Of a stretch of 64,000 bases of DNA, positions 33,907-42,924 are shown piece by piece. Made by a program: the position numbers and the translations under genes. The notes below the pieces were generated by a model. It saw only the letters and a list, made by a program, of their open reading frames with translations. It made no database searches and was not told the DNA's origin. The stretch spans positions 1 through 64,000 of the forward strand of contig CAZLOH010000020.1 of NCBI GenBank assembly GCA_964561105.1, given 5' to 3'. The stretch is from JADLHS01 sp964561105 (GTDB lineage: Bacteria > Verrucomicrobiota > Verrucomicrobiia > Limisphaerales > JADLHS01). Each line of letters opens with the position of its first letter. Position 1 is the first letter of the stretch.

Positions 33907-33938
33907 CAGCCCCGGAGCAATCCGGGGCTGTTTTTTTT
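33907..33938 (+). terminator. Rho-independent terminator
   Basis: A perfect 10-bp stem, CAGCCCCGGA (33907-33916) with TCCGGGGCTG (33921-33930), closes a GCAA tetraloop and is followed by eight T residues (33931-33938). It lies 20 bases after the PEP-CTERM stop codon. Confidence 0.95.
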
Positions 33939-34216
33939 CAACAGTGGCCCTCAAAAGCGGTGTCTGTGCGCCGCTGTCTGAAACCGAGTTGAATCACTTC
34001 GGCTCCTGCGTTTGTGATAGGCAAATCTCTGACGTTGTCGCCCCGCTGCCAGCCCAGTATGCTTTGGCATGAATTGGGAAAGTTCCGTTGCGGCTGACGA
34101 TCAATCGGTGTCGTTGGTCGGTCTGCCGCTCTCTGTTGGAATGGCTACGAATCCCTCACCCTTGCTTCATGAGCGCACAACTCCATTGAGTTGACGGCAG
34201 CCGATCCTCCAGGCAG

Positions 34217-36583
34217 ATGCCGATGGCCGAACCGCTCTTCATGAAAGATCAGATTATCCAGTTGCTGGGCCGAAAGGACTATTTTCCCGCCAATGTGCCG
34301 GACCTTCTCCGCCGGCTTGGATTGTCCCCCAGCCGACAGTTGGAATTGCAGGCGGCCTTACGTGCGCTCGAACAGTCCGGTGAGATCACGCGTACCAAGG
34401 GCAACCGTTTCATCCAGTCCCGCAAGGCTGATCTCATCCCTGGCCGACTTCAACTCAACCGCCAGGGCAAAGGATTCTTGCAACCCGATGACTCGAAGTT
34501 GAAGGAGATCATGATTCCCGAAAACCTCACCGGCACCGCCCTCCACGGCGACCGCGTGCTGGTGCGGCGCGAAGGTCGCCCGCGTGGGCTGCGACCGGAG
34601 CGCAGTGCGGCACGGGAAACGGGTGCGGTGGTCCGCATTCTCAAGCGTAGGCGGACGCAGATTGTAGGCACGCTGCAACGAGGACGAAAGTTGCTCTACG
34701 TGATTCCGGATGATCCGCGGATGCCGCATGACATCTACGTGCCCGAACCGCGTGACGTGGGGAGGAGACCGAACATCGGGGACAAAGTGGTGGTCGAGTT
34801 GCAGGTATGGGAATCCCGTCACAATAATCCTGAAGGGGAAATCATCGAGCTGCTCGGCGCTCCGGATGCCGAAGGCGTGGACATGTTGTCGGTGTTACGC
34901 CAATATGATCTGCCGCTACATTTCCCCAAGCCGGTTCTGCACGAGGCGCACGCGATCGGAAGCGTGGTCCATCCCAGCGACCTCGCGGGGCGTGAGGATT
35001 GCCGCCATCACCAAGTAGTCACCATTGATCCTGATGACGCGAAAGACTTCGACGACGCGATCTGTTTGGAGCGGATTTCCCACGAGCATTGGAAGCTGTG
35101 GGTCCACATCGCCGATGTGTCGCATTACGTAAAACCTGGCAGCGCGCTGGATGCGGAAGCGCGTCGGCGCGGCAACTCCACCTATCTCGTGGACCGGGTC
35201 ATTCCGATGCTGCCCGAAGCATTGAGCAACGAGCTATGTTCGCTCAAACCGCAGGTGGATCGCCTGACCAAGTGCGTGGAATTCCTCGTCTCGACCGACG
35301 GCCACGTGCTGCGCACGAAGTTTTATCCGGCCGTCATCCATTCCAAGCGCCGCTTCACCTACCGGGAAGTGCTCGCAGTTTTGCAAACCTCGCCGGCGAG
35401 TGTTCCCCTCGGGCAGATGCTCCACGATGCACACGCGCTGGCGCAAAAAATCCGGCGCTTGCGCTTCAGAGCCGGTTCGCTCGCGCTCGATTTTCCCGAA
35501 ACGAAAATCCGCCTCGACGAGCGGGGCCGCGTGTTGCGGCTCGAGAAGATTGAGAACGATGTTTCGCATCAGTTGATTGAGGAATACATGCTGCTCGCCA
35601 ACGAGGCCGTGGCGACCCGGCTGATGAGCCAACATCAACCGGCGGTCTATCGCGTCCACGAAGCGCCGGACGAGCGGCGGCTGAACGAATACCGTGAAGA
35701 TGTGCTCGGTCATCACATTCAGTGTGGCAATCTGGCCAAACGCTCGGAGGTGACCAGGCTGTTGCAGAAACTTGACACGATACCCATTGGGGCGGCCCTG
35801 AAAATTGGCTTTCTGCGGTCACTCATGCGCGCGCGTTACGCGGTCGAGCCGCTGGGCCATTACGGTTTGGCCAAGGACAAATACACGCACTTCACGTCGC
35901 CCATCCGCCGCTATGCCGATCTGGTGGTGCATCGCGCCCTGTTTGGGGAGCGCCACCCACCGGCCGATTCTCTCCGGGAGACGGCCGAACATATTTCCGA
36001 CACGGAACGCAATTCCGCCGATGCCGAACGCGATAGCAAGGACGTGAAGTTGTACGCGTTCCTGAAGGCTCAATTGCAGCTGGCGAAACCGCCCGTGTAT
36101 CCCGCGTTGGTAATTGACGTGCGTAACTTTGGTTTCTTTGTGGACGTGCCTGACCTTGCGATGAGCGGGCTGGTTCACTTGTCCAGCGTCACCGACGACT
36201 TTTACGAATTCGATGAAGCGCGTGGCACGTTGGCGGGCCGGCGGAATCGTCGTGTGATCCGGCTCGGCGACAAATTGGAGGTGCAAATCGCCAAGGTGGA
36301 CAGCTTCAAGAAGCAGGTGGATTTCCAGATCGTCCGCGCAGAACGGAGTGTTCGCGGTGGCCATCCTCTTCGCCAACCGCAACCGCAGAAACACCCGCCG
36401 CAGCAACCGCACGGCGGATTCAAGCGACCGGCTCGCCGACCCCAACCGCAGCGTGTGGAATCCAAGCCATTATCGGCGCGTCCCTCAAGGTCAGTGAAAA
36501 ATTTCCGGACCGGTCCGGTGCGTCCGCCGATTCCGGCTTCGCACGCGCGTTCGAAATTGGACGGGCGACGACGAAGACGGTGA
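34217..36583 (+). CDS. rnr: Ribonuclease R
   Basis: 788 aa; ATG at 34217 or, six bases on, at 34223. It degrades structured RNA 3' to 5' in the cytoplasm. Order: an N-terminal helix-turn-helix region (1-75), cold-shock/OB domains (about 80-230), the RNB catalytic domain beginning VTIDPDDAKDFDDAI with the metal-binding aspartates D271-D280, NSTYLVDRVIPMLPEALSN and HFTSPIRRYADLVVHR, then an S1 domain (LVIDVRNFGFFVDVPDLAMS, about 635-715). The last 75 residues are a basic low-complexity tail rich in Pro, Gln and Arg, as in other RNase R proteins that bind RNA or ribosomes through their tails. Confidence 0.95.
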   Translation: MPMAEPLFMKDQIIQLLGRKDYFPANVPDLLRRLGLSPSRQLELQAALRALEQSGEITRTKGNRFIQSRKADLIPGRLQLNRQGKGFLQPDDSKLKEIMIPENLTGTALHGDRVLVRREGRPRGLRPERSAARETGAVVRILKRRRTQIVGTLQRGRKLLYVIPDDPRMPHDIYVPEPRDVGRRPNIGDKVVVELQVWESRHNNPEGEIIELLGAPDAEGVDMLSVLRQYDLPLHFPKPVLHEAHAIGSVVHPSDLAGREDCRHHQVVTIDPDDAKDFDDAICLERISHEHWKLWVHIADVSHYVKPGSALDAEARRRGNSTYLVDRVIPMLPEALSNELCSLKPQVDRLTKCVEFLVSTDGHVLRTKFYPAVIHSKRRFTYREVLAVLQTSPASVPLGQMLHDAHALAQKIRRLRFRAGSLALDFPETKIRLDERGRVLRLEKIENDVSHQLIEEYMLLANEAVATRLMSQHQPAVYRVHEAPDERRLNEYREDVLGHHIQCGNLAKRSEVTRLLQKLDTIPIGAALKIGFLRSLMRARYAVEPLGHYGLAKDKYTHFTSPIRRYADLVVHRALFGERHPPADSLRETAEHISDTERNSADAERDSKDVKLYAFLKAQLQLAKPPVYPALVIDVRNFGFFVDVPDLAMSGLVHLSSVTDDFYEFDEARGTLAGRRNRRVIRLGDKLEVQIAKVDSFKKQVDFQIVRAERSVRGGHPLRQPQPQKHPPQQPHGGFKRPARRPQPQRVESKPLSARPSRSVKNFRTGPVRPPIPASHARSKLDGRRRRR

Positions 36584-36687
36584 TTCAATCGGTTGGAGCC
36601 GCACAGCACGAATTACCTCCCGCCCAAGTTTGAATGAGCGCTTGAACGGTGGTCGTGATTGCGACCACACTGGAAAATCGGAAAAGC

Positions 36688-37962
36688 ATGAATCCAAGCA
36701 CGATTGAAATCCTGGCCTCGGTGTTGTTTGCCATCGCGGTCCTGCACACTTTCTGCGTCAAAAAATTCGCCCACTGGGCGCACCAATCGCCGGCCGGGTC
36801 GGTACGTGAACAGTTCTTTCATTTTCTCGCGGAAACGGAAGTGGTGTTTGGCTTGTGGGCAGCGGCTCTGTTCCTGGGCATCGTCATCGCCCGGAGATCG
36901 GCGACGGAGGCAAGCGCGTATATTGACGGACTAAACTTCACGGAGCCAAAATTTGTCTTCGCGGTCATGGTGGTCGCGGCCACGCGACCGGTGGTCAAGC
37001 TGGCGGAGTTTCTAATCTCACTGGCCTCACGAGCGCTACCAGTCCGGGAAGCGTTGTCGTTCTACCTGGCCGCGTTGATTCTCGGGCCGTTGCTCGGTTC
37101 GTTCATTACGGAGCCGGCCGCCATGACCTTGCTGGCATTGGTGCTCAAGCGGCGGTACTTCGATCGGGGTATCAGTCGCAAGCTGGCCTACGCCACGCTG
37201 GGTTTGTTGTTCGTGAATGTCTCCATTGGCGGGACGCTCACGCATTTCGCCGCGCCGCCCGTGTTGATGGTGGCGGGCAAATGGAACTGGGACACCACGT
37301 TCATGTTGACTCATTTCGGCTGGCGTGCCGCGGCGGCGTGCCTGGCTTCGACGGGGATGGTCGCATTCTGGTTTCGTCGGGAACTTGCAGTTCTGCCACC
37401 GGTGCGCGACGAAAGCGCGAGCGTGCCAGCCTGGCTGACGGTTGCGCATCTGGCCACGCTGGGCCTGGTGGTGGCGTTCGCGCATCACCCGGATGTATTC
37501 TTTGGCGTGTTCGTGTTGTTTCTCGGGCTGGTTACCGCAACGCAAAAATATCAGGACGCACTCAAATTGCGCGAGGGATTGCTGGTGGGGTTCTTCCTCG
37601 CGGGCCTCGTCACCCTGGGCTCGCTGCAAGCCTACTGGCTCAAGCCGCTGATTGAACGACTCAACAGTCACGCGTTATTTTTCGGAGCCACCGGATTGAC
37701 CGCGCTGACCGACAACGCGGCCTTGACGTATCTCGGCTCGTTGGTGGAAGGCATTTCAGGCGAACTCAAATACGCGCTGGTTGCGGGCGCAGTGACCGGT
37801 GGAGGATTGACGGTGATTGCGAATGCGCCGAACCCGGCCGGCGTGAGCATTCTGCAGAGCGCGAAAGTGTTCGACGGCGAAGGCATCAGCCCGCTGGGAT
37901 TATTTCTGGGTGCGCTGTTTCCCACCGGTGTAGCGGTCGTGTTTTTCTGGTTGTTGCCTTGA
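36688..37962 (+). CDS. Putative Na+/H+ antiporter (PF07399-type)
   Basis: 424 aa from the ATG at 36688 (MNPSTIEILA); a GTG at 36649 would add 13 polar residues. About 11 hydrophobic helices are visible. FHFLAETEVVFGLWAAALFL, FVFAVMVVAATRPVVKLAEF, GPLLGSFITEPAAMTLLALV and GATGLTALTDNAALTYLGSL are conserved blocks of this small antiporter family, related to the arsenite/citrate ion transporter superfamily. It probably exports Na+ in exchange for H+. It follows rnr by about 100 bases on the same strand; there is no functional link that I can see. Confidence 0.8.
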   Translation: MNPSTIEILASVLFAIAVLHTFCVKKFAHWAHQSPAGSVREQFFHFLAETEVVFGLWAAALFLGIVIARRSATEASAYIDGLNFTEPKFVFAVMVVAATRPVVKLAEFLISLASRALPVREALSFYLAALILGPLLGSFITEPAAMTLLALVLKRRYFDRGISRKLAYATLGLLFVNVSIGGTLTHFAAPPVLMVAGKWNWDTTFMLTHFGWRAAAACLASTGMVAFWFRRELAVLPPVRDESASVPAWLTVAHLATLGLVVAFAHHPDVFFGVFVLFLGLVTATQKYQDALKLREGLLVGFFLAGLVTLGSLQAYWLKPLIERLNSHALFFGATGLTALTDNAALTYLGSLVEGISGELKYALVAGAVTGGGLTVIANAPNPAGVSILQSAKVFDGEGISPLGLFLGALFPTGVAVVFFWLLP

Positions 37963-38134
37963 GTGGACGGTCGTTGGCGTGAAGTTCCGTCTTGAAGCGA
38001 GCGCGTCTGGGAAAATAAGTTCGATGAGGATTGAACTCGAGCGGTGTTTGCGACAAACTCGGACTTGCTCAAACAGTGGCGATGAATCGAGCAGGTTGAC
38101 CATCGCCAGCAAACCGGGAACGAGAAATCAAATT

Positions 38135-38428
38135 ATGACCAACGAAACGAACATGGAAAAAATCATGGCCGATCTCAAGTCGCTCTCCGACGATGCCGAA
38201 GCTCTAATGAAGGCCACGGCCGGTCAGGCGGGAGACAAGGCGGGGGAACTGCGCGAGCGCCTGACGACGGCGCTCGAATCCGCCAAGGCCACCTGCCAGC
38301 GGATCGAGGAACGGGCGCGCGCCGGGGCCAAGGTCGCCGACGAGACGATTCGCGAACATCCCTATGAATCCATCGGCGTGGCGTTTGGCATCGGCTTGTT
38401 GATTGGCGTGCTCGTTGGCCGCCGCTAA
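38135..38428 (+). CDS. DUF883 (YqjD/ElaB-like) membrane-anchored protein
   Basis: 97 aa from the ATG at 38135 (MTNETNMEKIMADLKSLSDD); a longer upstream frame adds unrelated residues. The long amphipathic helix rich in Ala, Glu and Lys (residues 15-70) and the C-terminal glycine-zipper helix (GVAFGIGLLIGVLVGRR) match the ElaB/YqjD/DUF883 family. E. coli members sit on the inner membrane by their C-terminal helix and bind ribosomes in stationary phase. The holin-family and third genes follow with a 2-base gap and a 22-base overlap, matching the yqjD-yqjE-yqjK order. Confidence 0.85.
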   Translation: MTNETNMEKIMADLKSLSDDAEALMKATAGQAGDKAGELRERLTTALESAKATCQRIEERARAGAKVADETIREHPYESIGVAFGIGLLIGVLVGRR

Positions 38429-38430
38429 CC

Positions 38431-38814
38431 ATGGGTGAATCGCAACCAGACTCGGGTGGATTGCTGGCGACCGGCCGGCGCATCCTGCGTTTGCTGGGCA
38501 GCTTGGCGCACAGCCGACTGGATTTGTTCCTGCTCGAACTCAAGGAGGAACGTATTCGGGTGGTTGACGCGCTCCTGCTCGTGGTGATGGGAGTGGTCTG
38601 TGCGGTGATGGCGTTGGTCTTGTTCACATTCACGTTGGTAGTGATTTTTTGGGAGCAGAGAGTGCTCGTGCTGGTGGTGCTTACGCTGCTTTACGGCGTG
38701 GCGGCTAGTGCGGCGTTTCTGGCCCTGCGGGAACGTTTGCGCCAATGGAACTCATTTTCCGCCACGCTGGAGCAATTCAAGAAGGACCGCGCATGTCTGG
38801 AAAAACCGAACTAG
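38431..38814 (+). CDS. Phage-holin-family (YqjE-like) membrane protein
   Basis: 127 aa. A soluble start (residues 1-45, RILRLLGSLAHSRLDLFLLE) is followed by two helices (LLLVVMGVVCAVMALVLFTF and LVLVVLTLLYGVAASAAFLA) and a basic tail. This is the YqjE/putative actinobacterial holin X family; in cellular operons it is not thought to be a lysis protein but a membrane-stress component. It starts two bases after the DUF883 stop and overlaps the next gene by 22 bases. No phage genes are nearby, so a prophage origin is unlikely. Confidence 0.8.
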   Translation: MGESQPDSGGLLATGRRILRLLGSLAHSRLDLFLLELKEERIRVVDALLLVVMGVVCAVMALVLFTFTLVVIFWEQRVLVLVVLTLLYGVAASAAFLALRERLRQWNSFSATLEQFKKDRACLEKPN

Positions 38815-39098
38815 AGCAGTTGCGATTGCAAAAAGAGTTGCTCGTGTTGCAGAGCGATACCAGCCGGTTGTTGCTGGACCTGGAGTTTCAGGCGTTGCGG
38901 TCGCCGACATTCTGGCGGCGCGAAGCCAGCCAGGCGATTCGCACGCATCCGTGGTTGACGGCGGTGCTGGGGGTGGGGGCTGGCGCGCTCGCATTCAAAA
39001 CAGTGCGGCAACCGGTTGCGGTGATGAAATGGTTGGGGCGACTCGGCGGGGCGGGCACGACCTTGATGTCCGTCTGGAAATTGTTTGGTGGGAAGTAG
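38793..39098 (+). CDS. YqjK-like small protein
   Basis: 101 aa from the ATG at 38793, which has GAAGGA upstream and lies inside the holin-family gene. The N-terminal half is a helix rich in Leu, Glu and Gln (ELEQLRLQKELLVLQSDTSR). Then comes AIRTHPWLTAVLGVGAGALA, like the membrane-proximal region of YqjK/DUF883 proteins, and a short basic end. It completes a three-gene set in the yqjDEK order. Its function is unknown; a membrane-stress role is inferred only from neighbours. Confidence 0.7.
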   Translation: MSGKTELEQLRLQKELLVLQSDTSRLLLDLEFQALRSPTFWRREASQAIRTHPWLTAVLGVGAGALAFKTVRQPVAVMKWLGRLGGAGTTLMSVWKLFGGK

Positions 39099-39242
39099 AG
39101 CGTTCGCTCGTTGTCAGTTTGAAGGATCGGGCCTGGCAAGCTTACGCTGGATTCATCAGTCGGCCGGCGCAGCCAAAAACCATAAAGGGCGACAAGTCGG
39201 TATGACTCGGCGCCCCTTGGGTCGGGAAGGACAGTGGAGGAA

Positions 39243-39653
39243 TCAGTTCGACCGGATAAAATCGTCTGCTTCCAAGACAGTGCTGTCATCAAACCGCCGG
39301 TTCGGGCCAGCCGAGCGGATCAACACGCCAACGTCGGAAAAATAGATACGAAGCGGGGTGCCCCACGGATCCACGTATTCGCCTTTTTCGTTAAGCTCGG
39401 TTTTGCGTCCCACGAGGATGATAACATTTTTGGCGTTGGCTCCTTGCAACGCTTTCGCCACCTGGGCATTGCCGCCCACGGGATAGACGCCGACGCGTTC
39501 CTTGTATTTTTGCAGGCCGGCGAACAGGTTTTCGACATCTTCGTTGAACTGGGAGGTGCGGGCGTTGGCGCGCAACGTGGTCCAGGCTCGGGTTGCCCAA
39601 AGCACCCCGAAGGCCACGGTCAATACTCCAATACCCACTAGGACTTTTCTCAT
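39243..39653 (-). CDS. Type II secretion pseudopilin (GspG-like) protein
   Basis: 136 aa. Residues 1-20 (MRKVLVGIGVLTVAFGVLWA) are a hydrophobic helix but lack the usual cleavage site of prepilins (Gly before Phe/Thr-Leu-Ile-Glu). The later part has the GspG pattern: an N-terminal helix (FNEDVENLFAGLQKYKERVG), VYPVGGNAQVAKALQG, the YVDPWGTPLRIYFSDVGVLI stretch, RSAGPNRRFDDSTVLEADD near the end (a calcium-site-like acidic loop). It is probably a pseudopilin-derived exported protein that is not processed as a pilin. It stands alone upstream of the convergent yqjK-like gene. Confidence 0.65.
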   Translation of the reverse strand: MRKVLVGIGVLTVAFGVLWATRAWTTLRANARTSQFNEDVENLFAGLQKYKERVGVYPVGGNAQVAKALQGANAKNVIILVGRKTELNEKGEYVDPWGTPLRIYFSDVGVLIRSAGPNRRFDDSTVLEADDFIRSN

Positions 39654-39715
39654 GCCCGGAAATAAGCAGGGGCAATACCAACTTGCCGTCTCGAATTGCC
39701 AGGAAGCAGTTGGTA

Positions 39716-40729
39716 TCAGCCTCTTTTAGGCGCGGCCGTGCTTTCGCGGATGATCAGGTCGCCGGGGACGCGCTGGTTTTCTACCGGTTCGCTGCGGAGC
39801 AAATGCAGCATGGTGTCCACTGCCGCAACTCCAAGGCGGAATTTGGGCTGGCGCACGGTGGTTAGCGGGACACGAAAATGTTCCGCCATGAGAATATTGC
39901 CAAAGCCGACCAGAGACAAGTCCTGCGGAAAGCGAATGCCTTGTTGCATCAAGGTGCGGGCGCAACCAATGGCGACGAGGTCGTTGACGGCCTGAATGGC
40001 GGTGGCATCGCACTTTTCGTCGGCAAACTGCAAGGCGGCTTTGTCGCCGTCCTCGATGGTGTTGCCGGCGTGAAAAACGAGTCGGTCGTCCACTTCCAGT
40101 CCGACGGCGCGGTGGGCGCGGCGGAAACCTTCGTAATGTTCCTGCGCCCACGTGGCCGGGAGCGGGCCGGTGAAATAGGCGATGCGCCGGTGCCCCAAAT
40201 CGAGCAGATGCTTGGTGGCGGCGAAACTGCCGTTGAGTTCCTCCGGTTGCACGCTGACAAACTGGCGGCAAAACGCGGCGGGGGATCCGAGCAGCACGAC
40301 AGGAGTTTGGCTGGCCTGCAATTCGCGGTAGATGGGTGCGTCGTTTTCCATCCGATATACCGGTGTGATGAAGATCCCGTCCACTCGCCGCGCGAGCAGC
40401 CGGCGAATGCAGAGGGCTTCGCGCTCAACCAGGTTGCCGGTGTGGGTGAGCAACAGGTCATAACCCAATTCGTGGGCGCGTTCCTCGATGGCAAAAATCA
40501 TCCGCGCAACAATCGGGTCCAGGAGCGAGGGAATGACCAGGCCGAACAGATTGCTCGTGCGCGTCCGCAGACCTCGCGCGCTGGTGTCCGGCACGTAGCC
40601 CATTTCCCGCGTGAGCTGCTGAATGCGGGATTTGGTGCGCGGTGAGATGTCGGGTTTGTCGCGCAGGGCCTTGGAGACGGTCATCACCGAAACTCCCGCG
40701 CGTCGGGCAATATCAACAAGGCGTACCAT
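39716..40729 (-). CDS. LacI-family transcriptional regulator
   Basis: 337 aa. Residues 1-50 form the LacI helix-turn-helix and hinge helix (VRLVDIARRAGVSVMTVSKA, then GYVPDTSARGLR). The remainder is a periplasmic-binding-protein-like sensor domain (LFGLVIPSLLDPIVARMIFA, GHRRIAYFTGPLP, DATAIQAVNDLVAIGCARTL, LSLVGFGN). Such proteins repress sugar-use genes until a sugar binds. No obvious sugar operon adjoins it; the secreted glycosidases at 8-20 kb are possible targets but that is a guess. The nadK start lies upstream, so nadK and this gene are separate or loosely linked minus-strand units. Confidence 0.9.
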   Translation of the reverse strand: MVRLVDIARRAGVSVMTVSKALRDKPDISPRTKSRIQQLTREMGYVPDTSARGLRTRTSNLFGLVIPSLLDPIVARMIFAIEERAHELGYDLLLTHTGNLVEREALCIRRLLARRVDGIFITPVYRMENDAPIYRELQASQTPVVLLGSPAAFCRQFVSVQPEELNGSFAATKHLLDLGHRRIAYFTGPLPATWAQEHYEGFRRAHRAVGLEVDDRLVFHAGNTIEDGDKAALQFADEKCDATAIQAVNDLVAIGCARTLMQQGIRFPQDLSLVGFGNILMAEHFRVPLTTVRQPKFRLGVAAVDTMLHLLRSEPVENQRVPGDLIIRESTAAPKRG

Positions 40730-40749
40730 GCAAGCGTCCCGGGCTCAGA

Positions 40750-41634
40750 TCAAAAATTGGCGCCGCGCCAATGCAGCTTCCGCCGTAACGCCTCGAAGAA
40801 GGAACTGCCCGCCAGTTGCAGCAGATGTACGGTGTGGCGGCTGCGTTGGACGGTGACAATGTCACCTGACGAAAGCTCGCTGATGATTTCACCATCCGCG
40901 CTCAAGATGGTGGCTGGTGTCGCGCTGACGGGCCGGATGCGAATGGTGTCACTCAAGGGCACGATTAGTGAACGATTGGAGAGTGTATGGGGGCAGATGG
41001 GAGTCAGCGCGAACACTTCCGCGGTGGGCAGGACCACCGCGCCGCCGGCGGCGAGGGAATAGGCGGTCGAACCGGTCGGCGAGCTGACGATCAAACCGTC
41101 ACAACGGTAGCGTGTAAGGGGATCCCGATTCACGGCCACTTCGAGTTCGATGAGGCGTGAGATTTCGCCGCGACCAATGACAATGTCGTTCAACGCCAGT
41201 TTGCGAACTGGCCGGCCATTGCGGCGGACGCTGGCTTCGATCAAGGCGCGGCGTTCGATGGTGAACTCCCCGCGCCACAGGTGCGCGAGCGCGCTGGCGA
41301 GTTCGTCAGAAGGTACGGCGGTGAGGAAGCCAAGTCCGCCAATATTGATCCCCAGCACCGGTGTCGCCGCCCCGGCAATCTCGCGCGCAACGCGGAGCAT
41401 CGTGCCGTCGCCGCCCAGGACCAGCAGCAGATCCACCGAACGCGCAAGCGTGACGACGTCCGGGCAAAGATCGCCCCGGAGGCCGGCCATGTGGGCGGTG
41501 ACGGGATCGCACAGGAGTTTTCGGCCGGCGGCTCGGATGAGTTTGGCGGCGCGGGCGACCGCTCGGGCACAAGCGGTCTTGTCGGGATTCCCGATCACTC
41601 CAACGCGCTTGATCTTGTCAGCCTTGTTTTTCAA
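40750..41634 (-). CDS. nadK: NAD kinase
   Basis: 294 aa. It phosphorylates NAD to NADP. LLLVLGGDGTMLRVAREIAG carries the GGDGT kinase motif, followed by VLGINIGGLGFLTAVPS, LNDIVIGRGEISRLIELEV, and the YRCDGLIVSSPTGSTAYSLA block that binds the nicotinamide ribose. ALTPICPHTLSNRSLIVP completes the family set. The apparent start is TTG at 41634 and lies 17 bases inside tlyA; no better ATG precedes the conserved KRVGVIGNP. Overlap with tlyA suggests coupled translation. Confidence 0.95.
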   Translation of the reverse strand: MKNKADKIKRVGVIGNPDKTACARAVARAAKLIRAAGRKLLCDPVTAHMAGLRGDLCPDVVTLARSVDLLLVLGGDGTMLRVAREIAGAATPVLGINIGGLGFLTAVPSDELASALAHLWRGEFTIERRALIEASVRRNGRPVRKLALNDIVIGRGEISRLIELEVAVNRDPLTRYRCDGLIVSSPTGSTAYSLAAGGAVVLPTAEVFALTPICPHTLSNRSLIVPLSDTIRIRPVSATPATILSADGEIISELSSGDIVTVQRSRHTVHLLQLAGSSFFEALRRKLHWRGANF

Positions 41635-42361
41635 TCAACACCAGAAATTCCTTGTTCCCGGCCGGACCCAGCAGGGGCGATTCGGTCACGCCGGACCAGC
41701 GGAGATTCGGTTGTCCGCCGACAAATTCTTCCAGTTCACGCACCACACGTTCATGGATGGCGGGATCGCTGATCACACCCGCGCCCTGGTCAGCTTCGGC
41801 CTTGCCCGCCTCGAACTGCGGTTTGATGAGCGCGACGATTTTACCGGTCGCGCGCAACAAAGCAACGGCGGGTGGTAGAATTCTGCGCAGCGAAATGAAG
41901 GAGCAATCAATCACCGCCAGATCCGCACCCGCAAACGGCATCGGCATCTGCGCCGGCGAGAGGTGGCGGGCATTGGTTTTTTCCATGACGACGACGCGGC
42001 GATCACGGCGTAGTTTCCAAGCGAGCTGACCGTGGCCGACGTCCACTGCGAAAACCCGGGTCGCGCCAGCTTGCAGCAGGCAATCTGTGAATCCGCCGGT
42101 GGAAGCACCCAGATCAATCGCCGTCAGGCCGGCAACGCCGAGCCGAAAATGCGCTAGTGCGTGTTCGAGCTTGTGACCTCCGCGGCTGACAAATTTTTCG
42201 GGGGCGGCGAGCGTGAGCTCGTCATCGGCCTTGACGGCATCGCTGGGTTTGCGAGCGGGCTGACCGTTGACGAGGACCTGACCGGCCATGACGGCGCGTT
42301 TGGCCTTTTCGCGGCTGTCACAGACGCCGCGTTCCACCAGAGCCTGATCCACACGAATCAC
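41618..42361 (-). CDS. tlyA: TlyA-family rRNA (cytidine-2'-O) methyltransferase
   Basis: 247 aa. An S4 RNA-binding domain (RVDQALVERGVCDSREKAKR, VLVNGQPARKPSDAVKADDE) is followed by FVSRGGHKLEHALAHF and an FtsJ-like methyltransferase domain (AIDLGASTGGFTDCLLQAGA, the SAM site; VAVDVGHGQLAWKLR-type motif; ADLAVIDCSFISLRRILPP; LIKPQFEAGK). TlyA methylates 2'-O-ribose in 16S and 23S rRNA; the older name is hemolysin A. The start codon is GTG at 42361. NadK starts inside its 3' end, an arrangement found in other bacteria. Confidence 0.92.
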   Translation of the reverse strand: MIRVDQALVERGVCDSREKAKRAVMAGQVLVNGQPARKPSDAVKADDELTLAAPEKFVSRGGHKLEHALAHFRLGVAGLTAIDLGASTGGFTDCLLQAGATRVFAVDVGHGQLAWKLRRDRRVVVMEKTNARHLSPAQMPMPFAGADLAVIDCSFISLRRILPPAVALLRATGKIVALIKPQFEAGKAEADQGAGVISDPAIHERVVRELEEFVGGQPNLRWSGVTESPLLGPAGNKEFLVLIEKQG

Positions 42362-42924
42362 GAACCAAGGATAGTGGGCGATTACGTAAAGGCCAGAATT
42401 TCATCCGACGGTGGATTGGGAACGAGGATGCCTGCTCTTGTCCACGCAACGACCGCGAGTGGTTGCGTCGCCGCGTTGTTGCAATCGAGGCTTCGACAAA
42501 TGCAAAATTCTCAAAATGGCCCTCCTATGCCTTGGGTGGATAGCCAATTCAGACGCGCGCAAATAGTTCTGCCAGAAAAAGCGAAAGGGCCGGACTTTCG
42601 TCCGACCCTCTGCCTGAGAACAAATAGCACTAATTCAAGTCGCTCAATTCAATGTTGTTTTTGGCGGCGCCGCAGTTCTACGCCTTGCTTCACACACGGT
42701 AACCTGCGCTTTTGCTTCCAACAACGCCGTCATCCTACGATAACTCCGGATAACGGGTAGTCCCCATTACGGGGGACAGGGTATCGCCGGTGTTATTTCG
42801 CCGCCGGCTGGCAGCAAACTCATTCGTTGCAATAGGTTGCAACCGTGCAGCTGCGACGTGCCAAGAGTGTCCAAAATCGGGCGGGACAGGCCAAGTGTAG
42901 GCGAATCCAGTTTGTCGGAGTCCT
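42362..42924. other. Intergenic with a hairpin and possible operator words
   Basis: No gene is supported in these 563 bases. AGGGCCGGAC (42586-42595) and GTCCGACCCT (42600-42609) form a 10-bp stem with one mismatch and a TTTC loop; on the minus strand a T-rich stretch follows, but no gene ends just ahead of it. CACACACGGTAACC (42691-42704) and the complement of GTCCCCCGTAATGG (42764-42777) each recur exactly at 32521-32534 and 32359-32372, upstream of the secreted-protein gene. These may be sites for a shared regulator. Confidence 0.4.

Noticed and set aside
38431..38814. Prophage holin
   Set aside because: Flanking DUF883 and YqjK-like genes show a chromosomal yqjDEK-type operon and no other phage gene is present.
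42586..42609. 10-bp hairpin as a terminator
   Set aside because: There is no T-tract on the plus strand, and on the minus strand no gene ends just before it; kept only as a hairpin.
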